From Pseudomonas iranensis (GTDB lineage: Bacteria; Pseudomonadota; Gammaproteobacteria; Pseudomonadales; Pseudomonadaceae): DNA of 64,000 bases. Position numbers and translations under genes: made by a program. Positions 52,799 to 64,000 of the stretch are shown here, piece by piece. The first letter of the stretch is position 1, and each line of letters opens with the position of its first letter. The stretch is taken from positions 5,555,501 through 5,619,500 of the forward strand of contig NZ_CP077092.1 of assembly GCF_014268585.2 (NCBI RefSeq), read 5' to 3'. The notes beneath the pieces were generated by a model. That model saw only the letters and a program-made list of their open reading frames with translations. It was not told where the DNA came from and ran no database searches.

Positions 52799-54904
52799 TC
52801 AGCCTTGTTTTTTGGTTACGGATTCGACGATGTGCGACGGAGCCGTATCGTATTTTTTGAATTCCATAGAGTAGCTTGCGCGACCCTGGGACATGGAACG
52901 AACGTCGGTCGCATAACCGAACATCTCACCCAGTGGAACCTCGGCACGGATAACCTTGCCGGACACTGTGTCTTCCATACCCTGGATCATGCCGCGACGA
53001 CGGTTAAGGTCGCCCATCACATCACCCATATAGTCTTCAGGCGTAACAACCTCTACCGCCATGATCGGCTCGAGCAACTCACCACCGCCCTTCTGGGCCA
53101 GTTGCTTGGTCGCCATGGAAGCAGCCACCTTGAACGCCATCTCGTTGGAGTCGACGTCGTGGTAAGAACCATCGAACACGGTAGCCTTCAGGCCGATCAG
53201 CGGATAGCCGGCAACAACGCCGTTCTTCATCTGCTCTTCGATACCCTTCTGGATAGCCGGGATGTATTCCTTAGGAACCACACCACCTACAACTTCGTTC
53301 ACGAATTGCAGACCTTCCTGACCTTCGTCAGCAGGAGCAAAACGGATCCAGCAGTGACCGAACTGGCCGCGACCACCGGACTGACGAACGAACTTGCCTT
53401 CGATTTCACAGTTCTTCGTGATGCGCTCACGATACGAAACCTGAGGCTTGCCGATGTTGGCTTCGACGTTGAACTCACGGCGCATCCGGTCAACCAGGAT
53501 GTCCAGGTGCAGCTCGCCCATGCCGGAGATGATCGTCTGACCAGTCTCTTCATCAGTTTTAACGCGGAAAGACGGGTCTTCCTGAGCGAGTTTGCCCAGA
53601 GCGATACCCATTTTCTCCTGGTCATCCTTGGTCTTAGGCTCTACGGCAACCGAAATAACCGGCTCCGGGAAGTCCATGCGAACCAGGATGATTGGCTTGT
53701 CAGCATTGCAGAGGGTTTCACCGGTGGTGACGTCCTTCATGCCGATCAGGGCCGCGATGTCACCAGCGCGTACTTCCTTGATCTCTTCACGGGCGTTTGC
53801 GTGCATTTGCACCATACGGCCCACGCGCTCTTTCTTGCCCTTGACCGAGTTGATCACGCCGTCGCCGGAGTTCAACACGCCCGAGTAAACGCGGACGAAG
53901 GTCAGAGTACCCACGAATGGGTCGGTAGCGATCTTGAACGCCAGAGCCGCGAAAGGCTCGTTGTCGTCTGCATGACGCTCCATCTCTTCTTCCTCGTTAT
54001 CAGGGTTGGAACCCTTGATAGCGGGAATGTCGGTCGGAGCAGGCAGGTAGTCGATAACGGCGTCGAGAACCAGGGGAACGCCCTTGTTCTTGAACGAAGA
54101 ACCGCAAACGGCCAGAACGATTTCGCCGGCGATAGTACGCTGACGCAAAGCAGCCTTGATCTCTTCGATCGACAGCTCTTCGCCTTCCAGGTACTTGTTC
54201 ATCAGCTCTTCGTTGGCTTCGGCGGCAGCTTCAACCATGTTGTTGCGCCACTCTTCAGCCAGCTCTTGCAGCTCGGCAGGAATGTCCTTGCGAACAGGGA
54301 CCATACCTTTGTCGGAGTCGTTCCAGTAGACAGCTTGCATGTTGATCAGATCGATCTGACCCTGGAAGTTGTCTTCGGAACCGATGGCCAACTGGATCGG
54401 CACCGGAGTGTGACCCAGACGCTGCTTGATCTGACCGATCACGCGCAGGAAGTTGGCGCCGGCACGGTCCATCTTGTTTACGTAAACAAGACGTGGAACG
54501 CCGTACTTGTTGGCTTGACGCCATACGGTTTCCGACTGCGGCTCAACACCCGAAGTACCGCAGAACACAACGACAGCGCCGTCGAGTACGCGCAGGGAAC
54601 GCTCAACTTCAATGGTGAAGTCAACGTGGCCCGGGGTATCGATTACGTTGAAACGGTGCTCGTGAGAGTACTGCTTCTCGGAACCTTTCCAGAAGGCGGT
54701 AATGGCAGCAGAAGTAATGGTAATACCACGCTCCTGCTCCTGAACCATCCAGTCTGTGGTCGCGGCGCCATCATGCACCTCGCCCATTTTGTGACTTTTG
54801 CCGGTGTAAAACAGTACGCGCTCGGTGGTGGTGGTTTTACCAGCATCCACGTGAGCGACGATACCGATGTTACGGTAGCGGCTAATCGGAGTAGTACGAG
54901 CCAT
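52799..54904 (-). CDS. fusA: Elongation factor G (FusA1)
   Basis: A 701-aa EF-G. GTPase motifs [37 protein letters not shown] and NKMDRAG are seen, followed by the other EF-G domains ([17 protein letters not shown] in domain IV). It drives ribosome translocation and, with RRF, recycling. Located in the str operon, 30 nt after rpsG, so it is the housekeeping fusA1 rather than the second Pseudomonas EF-G copy. Confidence 0.98.
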   Translation of the reverse strand: MARTTPISRYRNIGIVAHVDAGKTTTTERVLFYTGKSHKMGEVHDGAATTDWMVQEQERGITITSAAITAFWKGSEKQYSHEHRFNVIDTPGHVDFTIEVERSLRVLDGAVVVFCGTSGVEPQSETVWRQANKYGVPRLVYVNKMDRAGANFLRVIGQIKQRLGHTPVPIQLAIGSEDNFQGQIDLINMQAVYWNDSDKGMVPVRKDIPAELQELAEEWRNNMVEAAAEANEELMNKYLEGEELSIEEIKAALRQRTIAGEIVLAVCGSSFKNKGVPLVLDAVIDYLPAPTDIPAIKGSNPDNEEEEMERHADDNEPFAALAFKIATDPFVGTLTFVRVYSGVLNSGDGVINSVKGKKERVGRMVQMHANAREEIKEVRAGDIAALIGMKDVTTGETLCNADKPIILVRMDFPEPVISVAVEPKTKDDQEKMGIALGKLAQEDPSFRVKTDEETGQTIISGMGELHLDILVDRMRREFNVEANIGKPQVSYRERITKNCEIEGKFVRQSGGRGQFGHCWIRFAPADEGQEGLQFVNEVVGGVVPKEYIPAIQKGIEEQMKNGVVAGYPLIGLKATVFDGSYHDVDSNEMAFKVAASMATKQLAQKGGGELLEPIMAVEVVTPEDYMGDVMGDLNRRRGMIQGMEDTVSGKVIRAEVPLGEMFGYATDVRSMSQGRASYSMEFKKYDTAPSHIVESVTKKQG

Positions 54905-54934
54905 AAAGCCCTCGCAAAATTAGTGAAGCTAAAA

Positions 54935-55408
54935 TTAGAAGCGGTAGTGCGAGAAAGCTTTGTTAGCTTCGGCCATACGGTGCACGTCTTCACGCTTCTT
55001 AACAGCAGCACCTTTACCTTCAGCAGCATCCAGCAGTTCGCCAGCCAAACGCAGAGCCATAGACTTCTCGCCGCGCTTACGGGCGAAGTCTACCAACCAG
55101 CGCATTGCCAGAGCGTTACGACGGGAAGGACGAACCTCGACCGGAACCTGGTAAGTAGCACCACCAACGCGGCGCGACTTCACTTCGACCAGCGGAGCGA
55201 TGGCGTCGAGTGCTTTTTCGAAGAGTTCCAGGGGATCGGTGCCAGCCTTACGGGCCGCAACGGTTTCCAGGGCACCATAAACGATACGCTCGGCAACGGC
55301 TTTCTTGCCGCTTTCCATAACGTGGTTCATGAATTTGGCGAGGATCTGGCTTCCGTATTTCGGATCGTCCAGAATCTCACGCTTTGCTGCTACGCGACGT
55401 CTTGGCAT
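54935..55408 (-). CDS. rpsG: 30S ribosomal protein S7
   Basis: A 157-aa S7 ([20 protein letters not shown]..), assembly initiator of the 30S head at the E site. In E. coli S7 represses the str operon at the rpsL-rpsG gap; here that gap is 107 nt, similar in size. Ends SHYRF. Confidence 0.98.
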   Translation of the reverse strand: MPRRRVAAKREILDDPKYGSQILAKFMNHVMESGKKAVAERIVYGALETVAARKAGTDPLELFEKALDAIAPLVEVKSRRVGGATYQVPVEVRPSRRNALAMRWLVDFARKRGEKSMALRLAGELLDAAEGKGAAVKKREDVHRMAEANKAFSHYRF

Positions 55409-55515
55409 GATAAGCCCTCAAGCGGTCTTCAGGTTAGCTCGGGACAGATCCAGAGGATGCGTGCCCGACCTTACTCTTATCGACTCAATAAAATAAAAAT
55501 CTGCAAAACGGCCGA

Positions 55516-55887
55516 TTACTTCGGACGCTTGGTACCGTACTTCGAACGACCCTGGTTACGGCCTTTAACGCCGGAAGTATCCAAGGAGCCGCGAACGGTG
55601 TGGTAACGAACACCTGGCAAGTCTTTTACACGACCGCCGCGGATCAGTACCACGCTGTGCTCTTGCAGGTTGTGGCCTTCACCACCGATGTACGAGGAAA
55701 CCTCGAAACCGTTGGTCAGACGCACACGGCATACTTTACGCAGTGCCGAGTTAGGTTTTTTCGGCGTGGTGGTGTACACACGAGTGCACACGCCACGACG
55801 TTGCGGGCAGTTCTGCAGCGCAGGCACGTCGGATTTCTCGACGATACGCTTACGCGGCTGACGTACCAGCTGGTTGATAGTTGCCAT
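55516..55887 (-). CDS. rpsL: 30S ribosomal protein S12
   Basis: A 123-aa S12 at the decoding centre. Lys43 ([15 protein letters not shown]) and Lys88 ([14 protein letters not shown]) are the wild-type, streptomycin-sensitive residues, and Asp89, the usual methylthiolation site, follows. First gene of the str operon, behind a promoter at 55979-56007. Confidence 0.98.
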
Positions 55888-55978
55888 CTACTAGCTCCAC
55901 TGTTGTCTTGCGACGCTATTGTCTTGCAAGAAAAGCAAAATGGCAGGAACGAATTCCCGCCAAATTTAGGGGATCAAG

Positions 55979-56007
55979 AGTCTAAAGAGGATCTTGATTC
56001 CAGTCAA
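55979..56007 (-). promoter_or_regulatory. Sigma70-type promoter of the str operon
   Basis: On the minus strand TTGACT and TAGACT are separated by exactly 17 nt, in the 216-nt gap between rpoC and rpsL. The expected leader is about 85 nt. No clear terminator was found between rpoC and this promoter. Confidence 0.8.
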
Positions 56008-56103
56008 GGCAAGGCCCCGACCTCCCCGCCCATCGAACCTTGACTTGATGTCTCGATTCGACGAACGGAGCGATCAGGGCCTCACTCTCGTTTATCGCAG
56101 AAC

Positions 56104-60303
<4,200 letters not shown>

Positions 60304-60367
60304 GGCCTTTCCTCCTGGCGGAGCAGAGAGCGGGCAATCCTGCCCCGCTCTCGATTCGCGTCACGTG

Positions 60368-64000
<3,633 letters not shown>

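Noticed and set aside
52805..55606. A 933-codon open frame opposite fusA, rpsG and part of rpsL
   Set aside because: Runs across three well-identified genes and their gaps on the other strand; composition is typical of antisense frames.
55888..56103. Terminator between rpoC and the rpsL promoter
   Set aside because: No stem with a T-tract could be found; rpoBC transcripts may read into the str operon.

Overview
The window is chromosomal DNA from a Pseudomonas, most likely of the P. fluorescens group. Three things point there: the gene order (nrdR-ribD; the zinc-responsive operon next to an OmpW/OprG porin; katA-ferritin-uvrA-yajR-ssb beside the ribosomal cluster) matches the known Pseudomonas layout, the proteins are Pseudomonas-like throughout, and the intergenic gaps carry the REP sequence GAGCGAGCCTGCTCGCGAA typical of that group. 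No tRNA, rRNA, CRISPR array, prophage, insertion sequence or integrase gene was found.

The left half (1 to about 30.4 kb) is ordinary to accessory chromosome. From left to right: ribD (partial) and nrdR; a YbaY-type lipoprotein with a methyltransferase; a CnoX/YbbN thioredoxin; two hypothetical genes; a four-gene zinc-starvation operon (ZrgA-type protein, ABC ATPase, permease, DUF3299) behind a Zur-like site; an OmpW/OprG porin behind an ANR/FNR-like site; a sugar-nucleotide epimerase and reductase pair; a large Lhr-type helicase; an MscS-type channel; a tightly coupled DUF72, EEP, cardiolipin synthase, YbhN operon; a DUF3182 plus alpha/beta hydrolase pair; a GlxA-type regulator divergent from a cysteine hydrolase; and a complete six-gene operon matching E. 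coli yjfI-J-K-L-M-C (PspA-like protein, DUF350 membrane protein, glutathionylspermidine-synthase-like ATP-grasp). Eight REP doublets sit between these genes.

The middle (30.4 to 37.5 kb) holds ssb and yajR, divergent uvrA, a ferritin and catalase: DNA repair and oxidative-stress functions.

The right half (37.7 to 64 kb), all on the minus strand, is the core transcription and translation cluster. In transcription order it runs rpoB (5' end outside the window), rpoC, rpsL, rpsG, fusA, tuf, then the S10, spc and alpha operons from rpsJ to rplQ. Four sigma70-type promoters with exact 17-nt spacers can be read before rpsL, rpsJ, rpsH and rpsM. Three of them lie directly after a hairpin or terminator, which suggests the long cluster is punctuated into separate transcription units.

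The most interesting items are the yjf-type operon with two identical palindromes bracketing its candidate promoter, the hairpin-promoter-attenuator arrangement in the rpsN-rpsH gap, and the two size classes of REP doublets, two of which lie inside operons.
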